DNA of 64,000 nt from Parvularculaceae bacterium (lineage in GTDB: Bacteria; Pseudomonadota; Alphaproteobacteria; Caulobacterales; Parvularculaceae). Where the stretch lies: contig JACADZ010000078.1 in assembly GCA_013389105.1 (NCBI GenBank), forward strand, positions 1 to 64,000. The letters are read 5' to 3'. Positions 1-7,918 of this stretch are shown here, in pieces (within the stretch, counting starts at the first letter, position 1; every line of letters starts with the position of its first letter). The translations under genes were made by a program, and so were the position numbers. The notes beneath the pieces are model-generated. The model had not been told where the DNA came from, ran no database searches, and was given only the letters and a program-made list of their open reading frames with translations.

Positions 1-1
1 C

Positions 2-967
2 AGCGAAGCCGGACGCGTTCTGGCCGCCGCCCTTCCCTCCCGGATCGCCCGCGCCAAGTCCTCCGAGCCGGGCGCCTATCTTCTCGCCGGCGGCCGCGCC
101 GCCGCGCTCGACGCCGTCGATCCCCTCGCCGGCGCCGCCTGGCTCGCTGTCGCGGACGTGACCGGCGCGCGGACCAAAGCGCGCATCGTCGCCGCCGCCC
201 GCCTCTCCGAGGAGGACGCGCTGGCGCTTGGCCGTGTCGAGACTGCCGATATCGCCCGCTATGATGTGGCGACGAAATCGATCAAGGCGCGGCGAGTGCG
301 CCGCATCGGCGCCATCGTCCTCTCGGAAACGCCGCTGCCGCGTCCGACGGCGGACGCCGCGCGCGCGGCGCTTCTCGCGGCGGCGCAGGAGGAGGGGCTG
401 GCCGTCTTGCCCGCAGTCGCAGCCGTTCGCGAAACGCAGGCCCGATTGGCGATGGCCCGACGCGAGTTCGGCGAGGCGTGGCCGGCCTTTGACGACGCGG
501 AGCTCCTGTCGCGGGCCGGCGAATGGTTGGCGCCGCTGCTCGGCGACCCGCCCTCGCTCGATCGTCCGCAAGCGGAGGATATTCGCCGCGCGATCCTGGC
601 GCTCCTCGACTGGCCGCGCGCGCGCGAGCTCGAGGACATCGCGCCGGTCGCCTTCGAAGCGCCGAGCGGGCGACGGCTCGCCATCGACTATCTTGCGCCG
701 GCGGGACCGACGGTCGAGGCGCGCGCGCAGGAGTTCTACGGCCTTGGCCGTCACCCGGCGATCGCCAGGGGCCGCGTGCCGCTGGTCATATCGCTGCTAT
801 CGCCCGCCCATCGCCAGATCGCGCTCACCAAAGACCTTCCGGGCTTCTGGGCCGGGGGCTACCGCGACATGGCGAAGGACATGCGCGGCCGTTACCCCAA
901 GCATGACTGGCCAGACGATCCGGCGACGGCGAAGGCGCATGAGGGCCGCACGAAAGCCCGGCTCTAG
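2..967 (+). CDS. hrpB: ATP-dependent helicase HrpB, C-terminal part
   Basis: The reading frame is open from the left edge, so about 321 C-terminal residues are visible and the helicase core lies outside the window. The end carries the HrpB C-terminal domain: an LDWPRARELEDIAP stretch, then GRRLAIDY, and near the end LTKDLPGFW, YRDMAKDMRGRYPKHDWP and DDP, all typical of HrpB. HrpB is a DEAH-type RNA-dependent ATPase; in other bacteria it has been linked to mRNA processing, but its role is poorly defined. It ends in TAG, which shows that amber is a normal stop codon here. The accessory patch begins directly after it. Confidence 0.93.
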   Translation, partial: SEAGRVLAAALPSRIARAKSSEPGAYLLAGGRAAALDAVDPLAGAAWLAVADVTGARTKARIVAAARLSEEDALALGRVETADIARYDVATKSIKARRVRRIGAIVLSETPLPRPTADAARAALLAAAQEEGLAVLPAVAAVRETQARLAMARREFGEAWPAFDDAELLSRAGEWLAPLLGDPPSLDRPQAEDIRRAILALLDWPRARELEDIAPVAFEAPSGRRLAIDYLAPAGPTVEARAQEFYGLGRHPAIARGRVPLVISLLSPAHRQIALTKDLPGFWAGGYRDMAKDMRGRYPKHDWPDDPATAKAHEGRTKARL

Positions 968-1265
968 TTGCGTCCTTCCCGGCGGAGACGCGACCCGGCA
1001 ACAAAGTCCGCCGGCGGCGGAGGCGGGGATTTAAGTGAAGCCAGCCTGGCGGGCCACGACCGACGATGATGAGCACTACGTTTACGCCATAGCCCTATGA
1101 ATCTCGCTGTTTGCCCTGAGATCGTAATCACCTGACAGTTTTGGTTCGTGAGGCCGGCGCGCGACCGCCAGAGTCGCGGCGCGCCGGCCGGGCGGGCCAT
1201 GCCGCTCCCGAGGGTTTTTAGGATGGAGTTTCCACGCTTCACCCGAACCCACGACGGAGAACGAC

Positions 1266-1475
1266 ATGACCACGGAACAGAAAGCGGCACGAAGGAAGCT
1301 GTCGCTGCTCGACCTTGCGAAGGAGCTTTCGAACGTCAGCCGCGCCTGCAAGGTGATGGGCTATTCGCGCCAGCAGTTTTACGAGATCCGCCGCAACTTC
1401 CAGACCTATGGGGCGGCCGGCCTCGTCGACCGGCTGCCGGGCGCGAAGGGCCCGCACCCGTTTCTATATCCCTGA
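1266..1475 (+). pseudogene. IS481-family transposase, N-terminal remnant
   Basis: The 69-residue frame matches the start of IS481-type transposases: MTTEQKAARRKLSLL, then a helix-turn-helix with SNVSRACKVMGYSRQQFYEIRR, then the GLVDRLPGAKGPHP linker. Similarity stops at about position 1460, after which a short FLYP tail leads to a stop. The integrase core with its DDE residues (roughly 250 more residues in the family) is absent, so this copy cannot transpose. On the opposite strand the frame of the neighbouring unknown gene crosses the same junction. A transposition or deletion event therefore probably truncated both. No matching right end or inverted repeats were identified. Confidence 0.8.
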
Positions 1476-1938
1476 GAAAGTGATGCTCGGGGAACTCAAA
1501 TCGCAGACCGTAGGTTGAGATGTGGACGTGGGCGTAAAATGGGACTCGCCCCTTCACGGACTCGGCCAGCGGAAAGAACCGCTTTTCAAAATCCTCCAGC
1601 CGGAGAGACATGCCGGTGCCGACTGGCACAGCATCGCACAGCCGGGCGAGATCAGCGAATTCGCAGCGGGCGAAATTCTTGGCGATGAACTTCTGAACCT
1701 CCCTCGCCAGATCTCGATAACTGCGGCCGATTTGTGATGAAACGCTCCGCGCAGTACGGCGATTTGTAATTTGGTCTGCTGTCTTCCGCTCGTTTTCGAA
1801 CGCAACCCAACTACCGATGTCGCCCATTAACAGCCGCGACATAACGAGAGCTTTCATCTTCGTTTGCGCAAGAACTGGCGCGTTCACTTGCGTCTGCGCC
1901 GCGCAACTTCCGTCCGGAATTTCGATATTGGCTGCCAT
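1336..1938 (-). CDS. Hypothetical protein, probably truncated at its C-terminus
   Basis: No family recognised. The chosen start (MAANIEIP) is uncertain: a second ATG at 1857 (MKALVMSRLL) would avoid most of the overlap with the upstream gene, and neither has a strong ribosome-binding site. The part down to about 1461 looks protein-like, with a mixed helical composition and VPFYAHVHISTYGLRFEFPEHHF near the end. The last 40 residues are arginine/proline/glycine-rich because they are read antisense through the IS481 remnant. The native C-terminus was therefore probably lost there. Base composition is less GC-rich than the core genes around it, in keeping with acquired DNA. Confidence 0.45.
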   Translation of the reverse strand: MAANIEIPDGSCAAQTQVNAPVLAQTKMKALVMSRLLMGDIGSWVAFENERKTADQITNRRTARSVSSQIGRSYRDLAREVQKFIAKNFARCEFADLARLCDAVPVGTGMSLRLEDFEKRFFPLAESVKGRVPFYAHVHISTYGLRFEFPEHHFLRDIETGAGPSRPAAGRRGRPPHRSGSCGGSRKTAGANSPSPCRRG

Positions 1939-2321
1939 CTTTCTGTGCCAGGTAGCTGCGCTTCCCAGTAGATCCATCCGTTAAGCGATACCCCCGCCAA
2001 TGCGCTTGCCGCTGCAGAGGGGCTGACGTACCGCGCGCCGTTGATAAGCCAACTCCCACTCTCGATCGCACCGCCATAGGTCTTGCCTTTGTACGACATG
2101 CGCAGTCGGGTTCCCGCAGGCAAGGTAGCTCCCTTCGCACTCCAAGCGCCAGCAGCTTCCCCGTTCGATGGTTTGTTGACCGCGTTGGATCGTGGCGACA
2201 GTGACGGCAAACCTGCTTCATTTCGTAGGATGTCGTTGTGCGTTTGCTCGAAGGAAACACGCTTGCTCTCGATCCAGCGGTTGACATCCACGTCGATCTC
2301 GATCTGACGGTACTGCATCAT
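1884..2321 (-). CDS. Hypothetical protein with a DUF4357/RAMA-like C-terminal domain
   Basis: A 145-residue protein. The start at 2321 is chosen because GAGG lies five bases upstream; an in-frame ATG at 2351 is possible but lacks this. The N-terminus (QIEIDVDVNRWIESKR) resembles short SeqA-like or addiction-type N-termini. The C-terminal half (LPAGTRLRMSYKGKTYGG, then ARYVSPSAAASALAG and LNGWIYWEA) resembles the small DUF4357/RAMA-type domains found near restriction and mobile genes. Its role is unknown. It is followed by another unknown gene on the same strand and forms part of the accessory patch between hrpB and tRNA-Ser. The domain label comes from motif memory, not a search. Confidence 0.5.
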   Translation of the reverse strand: MMQYRQIEIDVDVNRWIESKRVSFEQTHNDILRNEAGLPSLSPRSNAVNKPSNGEAAGAWSAKGATLPAGTRLRMSYKGKTYGGAIESGSWLINGARYVSPSAAASALAGVSLNGWIYWEAQLPGTERWQPISKFRTEVARRRRK

Positions 2322-2351
2322 GACATCCTCAGCTCCGAGGCCCATGGCCAT

Positions 2352-2641
2352 CTGCGACTTAGTGCTAATTACTTAAATTGCTAGTATCAACAGTTTTAAG
2401 GGGCAAATTAAGAAGGACGAGCCTGCGTGGCCCACGATGGCAGGATAACGGGCCGCGAGGTGCGGCTGATTCCGGTCTTGGGTTTTCATTGACTTACGTT
2501 GCGATTTCGCGAGGTGCGCCTGAGCAGATCACCTCGCGACTCCGGCGTTTTGGCAATGATTTCAGTACCTTGATGGGATGTGCGGATTTTTAGCCATGAG
2601 CGAGCCCTGATGCGTCTGGCCAAATGTCCTCCGTCATGATA
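2352..2641. other. Intergenic DNA with repeated CGCGAGGTG blocks
   Basis: No gene is seen. The left part is unusually AT-rich for this window. CGCGAGGTGCG occurs at about 2454-2464 and again at 2508-2518. Its reverse complement is at 2530-2539, so TCGCGAGGTG (2507-2516) and CACCTCGCGA (2530-2539) form a perfect 10-bp inverted repeat with a 13-base loop. It could be a terminator stem, a protein-binding site or a recombination remnant; the sequence does not decide. Confidence 0.45.
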
Positions 2642-2655
2642 GGTTACATGTAACC
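2642..2655. promoter_or_regulatory. Probable autoregulatory operator of the MazE/MazF pair
   Basis: GGTTACATGTAACC is a perfect 14-bp palindrome 15 bases before the antitoxin start, with GGAGG between them. Antitoxins of this class usually bind palindromes at their own promoter, so this is the natural candidate operator. The binding is inferred. Confidence 0.55.
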
Positions 2656-2670
2656 ACATACGGAGGTTGC

Positions 2671-2910
2671 ATGGTCGGAGCGTCAGGAGCCAAGTCGTCG
2701 CACATGAAGGTGCGCAGGCATCGTGAGAGGCTGCGCGAGCAAGGTCTGCGGCCGATCCAGATTTGGGTGCCAGACGTTCGGGCGCCGTCGTTCAAGTCGG
2801 AGGCGCACCGCCAGTCGCTCGCCGTGGCCGCGAGCGCCCATGCGCGCGAGAATCAAGCGTTCATCGACGCCGTGTCCGCCGTTGATTTCGAGGAAGGCGG
2901 CGATGAATGA
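2671..2910 (+). CDS. MazE-family antitoxin (DUF3018-like)
   Basis: A 79-residue protein with the layout of MazE/DUF3018 antitoxins. A basic N-terminal segment (KVRRHRERLREQGLRPIQIWVPDVR) is likely DNA-binding, and an acidic tail (FIDAVSAVDFEEGGDE) is likely to bind the toxin. It is preceded by GGAGG and overlaps the following toxin gene by four bases (ATGA), the usual coupling that keeps antitoxin in excess. The 14-bp palindrome just upstream fits autoregulation. Function is inferred from family and pairing. Confidence 0.82.
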   Translation: MVGASGAKSSHMKVRRHRERLREQGLRPIQIWVPDVRAPSFKSEAHRQSLAVAASAHARENQAFIDAVSAVDFEEGGDE

Positions 2911-3260
2911 GGCGCGGCGAGATTTGGACGGTATCCGGCGGCAAGGACTATGCGGGCAAGCCACGCCCCGTTGTCATCGTCCAGGATGACAGCTTCGACG
3001 CCACCGACTCCATCACCATCTGCGCCTTCACCACCGACGAGACCGACGCGCCTCTCTTCCGCGTGCCGGTTGAGCCGAGCGAACGGAACGGCTTGCGCTT
3101 TCCTTGCCGGCTGATGGTGGACAAGGTCACGACTGTGCCGAAGTCCAAGATCGGATCGCAGGTTGGGCGCCTGGATGACGAAGACGTGCTGCGACTCAAC
3201 CAGGCCGTCATCGTCTTTCTTGGGCTTGCGGTTTCGCCGCGAGCAGGCCGGAAGGAATGA
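2907..3260 (+). CDS. MazF/PemK-family toxin (endoribonuclease)
   Basis: A 117-residue PemK/MazF-like protein. The N-terminus MRRGEIWTVSGG, the KPRPVVIVQDD strand, the ITICAFTTDE strand and the LMVDKVTTVPKSKIG segment are the expected order for the fold. Family members cleave mRNA at short motifs and are neutralised by the cognate antitoxin. The arginine of KPRPVV and a threonine after the DKV strand correspond to catalytic positions in relatives. It is translationally coupled to the antitoxin. The target motif cannot be read from the sequence. Confidence 0.88.
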   Translation: MRRGEIWTVSGGKDYAGKPRPVVIVQDDSFDATDSITICAFTTDETDAPLFRVPVEPSERNGLRFPCRLMVDKVTTVPKSKIGSQVGRLDDEDVLRLNQAVIVFLGLAVSPRAGRKE

Positions 3261-3377
3261 GAGATGTGCGGGCGGATTCCGTCGTGATTGACCGCCGACC
3301 GGCCGCGAACGCCGCCGCTTTCCTGTCTTTCTTTCCCGCCTACGGTACCCGGCGGCGTTCGCAGTTTTGTTCTGAAG

Positions 3378-3468
3378 TGGCGGATGGGGTGGGATTCGAA
3401 CCCACGAGACCCTTTAGGAGCCTACACGCTTTCCAAGCGTGCGCCTTCGACCGCTCGGCCACCCATCC
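3378..3468 (-). tRNA. tRNA-Ser (anticodon GGA)
   Basis: On the minus strand the sequence folds as a class II tRNA of 91 bases. Acceptor arms are GGATGGG and CCCATCC, followed by discriminator G and an encoded CCA. The anticodon stem CACGC/GCGTG encloses TTGGAAA (anticodon GGA), there is a long variable arm, and the T arm contains GGTTCGAATCC. Its 3' end faces the accessory patch at 1.0-3.3 kb, a common integration position. No second copy of the 3' end was found on the far side. Confidence 0.96.
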
Positions 3469-3625
3469 TTCCGGGAAAAAGCCGCCGACTTATACAAACC
3501 GTTGGGGCGCGCGCAAGCGGACCGCGGTTAACGGCGCCACATTGCGGATCGGGCCCGGCCGGTCTAGAATCCCCTGAAAAATCGGCGTCCTGGCGCCGAT
3601 CGGCCAGAGGGGCGGGTTAGAGTTT

Positions 3626-3898
3626 ATGACGGCTTTTCGCTTTATCGCCTGGGTGCTTGTCGCGGTCGCCGTGGCGCTGCTCGGCGCTGACGCGGTCAGC
3701 TCGCTTGAAAAGGGCGTGCCTGTCGTCAGGACCACGGGAACCATTCTTGAACTGTTCGGCATCAACGGACGCGGCATCGCGGACGTTGCGCCCGGCGGCG
3801 TGGCGCAGGCAATCATCACGCTGCTCGGCATCCCGCTTTGGGCCGTTGTCGGACTGATCGGCGTCGTGCTGACCCTCGTTTTCCGGCCGATGGACTGA
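3626..3898 (+). CDS. Small membrane protein of unknown function
   Basis: A 90-residue protein with two hydrophobic segments: residues about 5-22 (FIAWVLVAVAVALLGADAV) and about 62-85 (ITLLGIPLWAVVGLIGVVLTLVF). Between them is a short polar stretch with TTGTILELFGINGRG. This is a two-helix inner-membrane hairpin, and similar small proteins are common in alphaproteobacteria without an assigned role. It stands alone between tRNA-Ser and the serine hydrolase gene. No ribosome-binding site is clear. Confidence 0.6.
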   Translation: MTAFRFIAWVLVAVAVALLGADAVSSLEKGVPVVRTTGTILELFGINGRGIADVAPGGVAQAIITLLGIPLWAVVGLIGVVLTLVFRPMD

Positions 3899-3979
3899 GC
3901 TTGATCGCCGTTGGTCCCGCGGCGCGGGCTTGACCGGTTTCTCTTCCAAGGCCCCGCCGCACGGCCGCCGTGAGACGCC

Positions 3980-5362
3980 ATGAAGCTTTCCCCTCTCGTC
4001 GCCGCCGCAGGACTGATCGTCCTTGCGCTTGGCGGTTATGGTCTCCAGCGCACGGACGCCATGGCCCGCATCGCCGCCGCCTACAAAGCCAAGACGTTCT
4101 GCTCGGAGGTCTTCCTTGCCGGTCGCGATCCTGTCGATATCGCCTCGGTGGAATTCGCGGGGATCAGCCCCTTCATCGATCGCGCCGCGGCGCATGTCGA
4201 CCGCAAAAAGAAGGAGGCCCGCGCCTCCCTTTTCGGGCTCGGAAAGGCGCGCGCTTTTTATCGCGAAGGTTACGGTTGCACGATCGCCAGCGGCGTCCCT
4301 GAAGAACTTCCGCCGCCGCCCCGTGTGGCCGATGTTCCGTGGCCGGAAGCCCTCGAGAGCCCCAACCTCCTCCGGCGCGTAGACTACGCCGAACTCGACA
4401 ACGCGCTTGACGCAGCTTTCGCCGATGCGTCGGCCGGCCATCGCGCAGTCGTCTTGATCGTCGACGGACGACTGGTCGCCGAGCGCTACGCGCCGGGTTT
4501 CTCGGCCGACACGCCCATGCTGAGCTGGTCCATGGCCAAAAGCGTGACCGCGACGCTGGTCGGGGCCGCGGCGCTCGCCGGTCACCTCAATGTCGAAGAT
4601 CCCGCGCCGGTTCCCGAATGGAAGGACGATCCGGAGCGCTCCAAAATCACCTGGAACGATCTGCTTCGGATGCAGACCGGCCTCGAGTTCAGCGAAGAAT
4701 ACGGCGATCCGACCTCGGACGTCTCGCACATGCTGTTCCGCGCCAGCGACGCCGGCCTCGTCGCTGCGGAAAAGAAACTCGCGGCGGCGCCGGGCGACGT
4801 TTGGGCCTATTCGAGCGGGACGACCAACCTCCTGATCCGGACCTTGCGCCAGGTTCTCGCCGAACGCGGCGTTGAACTGCAAACCTTCGCGCGCGAGAAG
4901 ATTTTCGCGCCGATCGGCGCCGCTTCGTTTACGCTGGAGCCGGACTCGGCGGGAACGCCCGTCGGGTCTTCCTATGTGTATGCGACGGCGCGCGACTGGG
5001 CCAAGCTCGGCGAGCTCTATCTGCGAGGCGGCGAATGGGCCGGGGCGCGTCTCCTGCCCGAGAACTGGTCGCGATATGCGAGCACGCCGACGAGGGCGTC
5101 CGGCGGCCAGTATGGCGCGCATTTCTGGCTCAATCTCGACGGGGCTGGGCGCAAGCGCTTTGTCCCGGGCTTGCCGGAGAGCGTCTATTACATGGCGGGG
5201 CATGAAGGGCAGTATGTGTTCATCATGCCCGAGAAAAACGCCGTGATCGTTCGCCTCGGAATGACCCGCGGCGCCGTGCCGATCGAGGTCGCGGGTCCAG
5301 TCGCGGCGCGTCTCGCCGGGGCGATCGGGGATCTGCCCCTCGCTGAAGCCGCCGACGAATGA
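3980..5362 (+). CDS. Beta-lactamase-related serine hydrolase
   Basis: A 460-residue protein with an N-terminal hydrophobic segment (about residues 3-20) that should act as a signal or anchor. The class C beta-lactamase/penicillin-binding fold is marked by the SMAK motif (S184, K187), a YSSGTTN stretch for the YxN motif, and GHEGQ near the C-terminus in place of the KTG box. Family members hydrolyse esters, amides or peptides; the substrate is unknown. The first 130 residues are not part of the catalytic fold. It overlaps the next gene by four bases, so the two are probably co-transcribed. Confidence 0.85.
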   Translation: MKLSPLVAAAGLIVLALGGYGLQRTDAMARIAAAYKAKTFCSEVFLAGRDPVDIASVEFAGISPFIDRAAAHVDRKKKEARASLFGLGKARAFYREGYGCTIASGVPEELPPPPRVADVPWPEALESPNLLRRVDYAELDNALDAAFADASAGHRAVVLIVDGRLVAERYAPGFSADTPMLSWSMAKSVTATLVGAAALAGHLNVEDPAPVPEWKDDPERSKITWNDLLRMQTGLEFSEEYGDPTSDVSHMLFRASDAGLVAAEKKLAAAPGDVWAYSSGTTNLLIRTLRQVLAERGVELQTFAREKIFAPIGAASFTLEPDSAGTPVGSSYVYATARDWAKLGELYLRGGEWAGARLLPENWSRYASTPTRASGGQYGAHFWLNLDGAGRKRFVPGLPESVYYMAGHEGQYVFIMPEKNAVIVRLGMTRGAVPIEVAGPVAARLAGAIGDLPLAEAADE

Positions 5363-5763
5363 ACGCGTGGAAATCACGAACCGCGCCGACGATCGAGGAT
5401 CTGTCGGCGCTGGCGGCGGAGGCTTTTGCAGCGTTGCCTGCGGAATTCCGCACGCTTTGCGGCAATGTCGCGATCCACGTCGCCGAGTTCGCAGAGGACG
5501 ATCTCCTCGCCGATCTCGGCATTGAGGATCCATTCGACCTGACCGGCCTTTACGAGGGAGTCGACCTCACCGCCGACTCGCTAACCAATCCCTCAGGTCC
5601 CGCGCATGTTCACCTCTACCGCCGCCCCCTGCTCGACGAGTGGGCGGAAAATGGCGAGATCACGCTCGGCGAACTCGTCACGCATGTCCTCGTCCACGAG
5701 ATCGGCCATCACTTCGGACTTTCCGACGAGGAGATGCATGCGATCGAGGAGCGGGCGGCGTAA
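5359..5763 (+). CDS. Minimal metallopeptidase family protein (zincin-like)
   Basis: A 134-residue protein matching the short zincin-like family once called DUF1025. The signature HEIGHHFGLSDEEM (residues 113-126) supplies the HExxH zinc site, preceded by GELVTHVLV, with the GLYEGVDL and VHLYRRPLLDEW strands upstream. Proteolytic activity of the family is poorly tested. The ATGA overlap with the serine hydrolase suggests translational coupling. Confidence 0.88.
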   Translation: MNAWKSRTAPTIEDLSALAAEAFAALPAEFRTLCGNVAIHVAEFAEDDLLADLGIEDPFDLTGLYEGVDLTADSLTNPSGPAHVHLYRRPLLDEWAENGEITLGELVTHVLVHEIGHHFGLSDEEMHAIEERAA

Positions 5764-5794
5764 CGCTGTCGTCGACACGTCTGAGCAGGCCCCG

Positions 5795-5815
5795 AAAACG
5801 CCCCAGGGGCGCCAA
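5795..5815 (-). terminator. Possible terminator after the CPA2 antiporter gene
   Basis: Read on the minus strand, a short GC-rich hairpin (GGCGCCCCTGGGGCG) is followed by TTTTC. The stem has only about four good pairs, so the call is weak. The rest of 5764-6002 shows no gene. Confidence 0.3.
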
Positions 5816-6002
5816 GAAAAATCCAGCAAAATCAACGAGCGGACTCGCCTCGCCGGGGAAACAGGCCGAACTTATCCCACACCCCGCCAACGGCCTTAGA
5901 ATGCGAAGTCGTTCTGTCCTGTTTGGCTATCGCAGGGCGGAGGCCTTGGCTCTTTGACATCGTGAACAGAATGGCCGCGCCGTGCGCTCGTGCATGCCGC
6001 GC

Positions 6003-7799
6003 TCAGCGCGGATCCTTCGCCGCGCCGAACGGCTGGTGCATCAGGTGCGCGCCCGCCTCCGGCCCCTCGTCCATCTGCGCGAGCAGGCGCTCCCGGTCGC
6101 GGCGGCGGAACTCCTCAATGAACTCGTCGATGACAGCCTCGGCGAAGCCAAGGCTGCGCAAGACCTCGCGCGACATCAGAAGGCTCGATTCGAGCGTCTC
6201 CCGGACCACCACGTCCGGACCCAAGGGACGCACGGCGATCTCGTGCAGCCGGTCGTGCGCGACCACGAATACGGGCAGGTCCGGGGTCCAGGCTCGCACG
6301 CCCTCGACGGCGCGGATGACGGCTTCGCGGTCGTCCATGGTCAAGATGACGCCCCGGCTTTCGAGGACGCCGGCCGTGAACAGCGTGTCGAAGCGCCCGC
6401 CGTCGCCGTAATAGACCTTGAACCCGAACCTTTCGGCGTTGCGGATGTGATCGGGGTTGCGGTCGATCGCGGTCACCCTGACGCCGGAGTTCATCAGCAC
6501 CTGCGAGATTATCTGCCCGACACGACCGAAGCCGACGATGATGACGTGGTCCGTGTCTGCGGAGGGCCCGTCGAGCCCTTCGGCGCCCGCGCCCTTGGGC
6601 CGCGTGAAGCGGTCGGCGAGAAGGAGAAGCGCCGGCGTCGCCGCCATGGACAGCGTGACAACCGCCGACAGCAGCGTCGCCTGCTCCGCCGTAAACAGGA
6701 GCGACGCGCCGCCGAGACTGAAAACGACGAAGGCGAACTCGCCGCCCTGGCTGAGCACGGCCCCGGCCTTCGCCGCTTCGCGATGCTCTGCTCTGAAGGC
6801 TCGCGCGAGGGCATAGACGATGATCGCCTTCAACGTTACGAGGCCTGCGGCGCCAAGGAGCACGATCGGCCAGGCGTCGACGATCGCGTTGAGATCGAGC
6901 CGCATGCCGATCGAAATGAAGAAGAGTCCGAGGAGAAGACCTCGAAAGGGCTCGATGTCGGCCTCGATCTGGTGACGGTAGGCGGATTCGGCGAGCATCA
7001 CGCCGGCGAGGAACGCGCCGAGCGCCATCGAAAGCCCGGCCCAATCGACGAGCAGAGCCGTGCCCGCGACGATGAACAGCGCGATCGCCGCGAACGCCTC
7101 GCGCGATCCGGAAGACGCCGCGACGCGCAGGAGGGGGTTCAGCAGGAACCTCCCCGCCACCACGATCGCAGCTATGACGCCGAGGGTCTTGGCGGCATCA
7201 AGGGCGAGCGACTGCTCGTCGGCGGCCGTCATTTCGCCGGCCACGAGGGGCATGACCGCGAGCAGCGGAATGAATGCGAGGTCCTGGAACAGCAGGATCG
7301 GCAAGGCCCGGGTCGCATATTTCGAACCGGTCTCGCGTCGGTCCTTGATGAGCTGCATGGCGAGGGCGGTCGACGAAAAGGCGAGGGCGAGACCGGCGAT
7401 CACGGCCGCCGGCGCAGGCATGCCCGTCGCGGCAACCAGAATCGCGGCGATGGCGACGCCCGTAACCGCCACCTGGGCGAGGCCGAGCCCGAAAATGCTG
7501 CGCCGCATCGCCCACAGCCGCGCCAGCGACAACTCGAGCCCGATGACGAACATGAACAGGACGACGCCGAGCTCGGCGACGTGAAACACGCCCTCCTCAT
7601 GGCTGAGGAGATTGAGGGCGCTGGGCCCGACGACCACGCCGGCGGCCAGGTAGCCGAGGATCGAGCCGAGCCTTAACCGGTTAAACAGCGGAACGGCGAT
7701 GGCGGCGGCGCCGAGGTAGGTCGCCGCCTGGACCAGGAATCCGCCGTCTGCTTCCGCCGCCATGACTCCGCTCATGCAGAAGCCCGCCGGCCATGGCAA
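6003..7799 (-). CDS. Monovalent cation:proton antiporter-2 (KefB/KefC-like)
   Basis: A CPA2-family transporter with about a dozen hydrophobic segments over the first 390 residues, including LGSILGYLAAGVVVGPSAL and VVLFMFVIGLELSLARLW, which are typical of Kef proteins. A cytoplasmic TrkA-N domain follows, with the nucleotide-binding motif VIIVGFGRVGQ and an acidic DRNPDH. The protein likely exports potassium in exchange for protons under ligand control. The start is uncertain: ATG codons at 7799, 7775 and 7763 are in frame. It is transcribed away from the RodZ-TonB gene. Confidence 0.9.
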   Translation of the reverse strand: MPWPAGFCMSGVMAAEADGGFLVQAATYLGAAAIAVPLFNRLRLGSILGYLAAGVVVGPSALNLLSHEEGVFHVAELGVVLFMFVIGLELSLARLWAMRRSIFGLGLAQVAVTGVAIAAILVAATGMPAPAAVIAGLALAFSSTALAMQLIKDRRETGSKYATRALPILLFQDLAFIPLLAVMPLVAGEMTAADEQSLALDAAKTLGVIAAIVVAGRFLLNPLLRVAASSGSREAFAAIALFIVAGTALLVDWAGLSMALGAFLAGVMLAESAYRHQIEADIEPFRGLLLGLFFISIGMRLDLNAIVDAWPIVLLGAAGLVTLKAIIVYALARAFRAEHREAAKAGAVLSQGGEFAFVVFSLGGASLLFTAEQATLLSAVVTLSMAATPALLLLADRFTRPKGAGAEGLDGPSADTDHVIIVGFGRVGQIISQVLMNSGVRVTAIDRNPDHIRNAERFGFKVYYGDGGRFDTLFTAGVLESRGVILTMDDREAVIRAVEGVRAWTPDLPVFVVAHDRLHEIAVRPLGPDVVVRETLESSLLMSREVLRSLGFAEAVIDEFIEEFRRRDRERLLAQMDEGPEAGAHLMHQPFGAAKDPR

Positions 7800-7918
7800 T
7801 AGTCCTCACGCGAACTATTGGCTTCAATCGGCCTGATTTCGGCGCCCGGGCTGATGGCGCCGTTCGTGCTTGGGTTGAGTTCCTCGCCTCGCCTTCGCAC
7901 AAGTGAGAGGGTTAATAT

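Noticed and set aside
968-1265. A duplicated tRNA-Ser 3' end as an attachment site
   Set aside because: The only similar stretch (CGGAGGCGGGGATT near 1018-1032) matches too weakly to be an att repeat.
3617-5533. A 638-codon minus-strand frame
   Set aside because: It is antisense to the serine hydrolase and its neighbours, with arginine-rich low-complexity sequence.
5872-5881. TTATCCCACA as a DnaA box
   Set aside because: It has an extra C compared with TTATCCACA, stands alone and is far from dnaA.
5982-7676. A 564-codon plus-strand frame
   Set aside because: Antisense to the CPA2 antiporter, whose motifs and membrane helices are clear.
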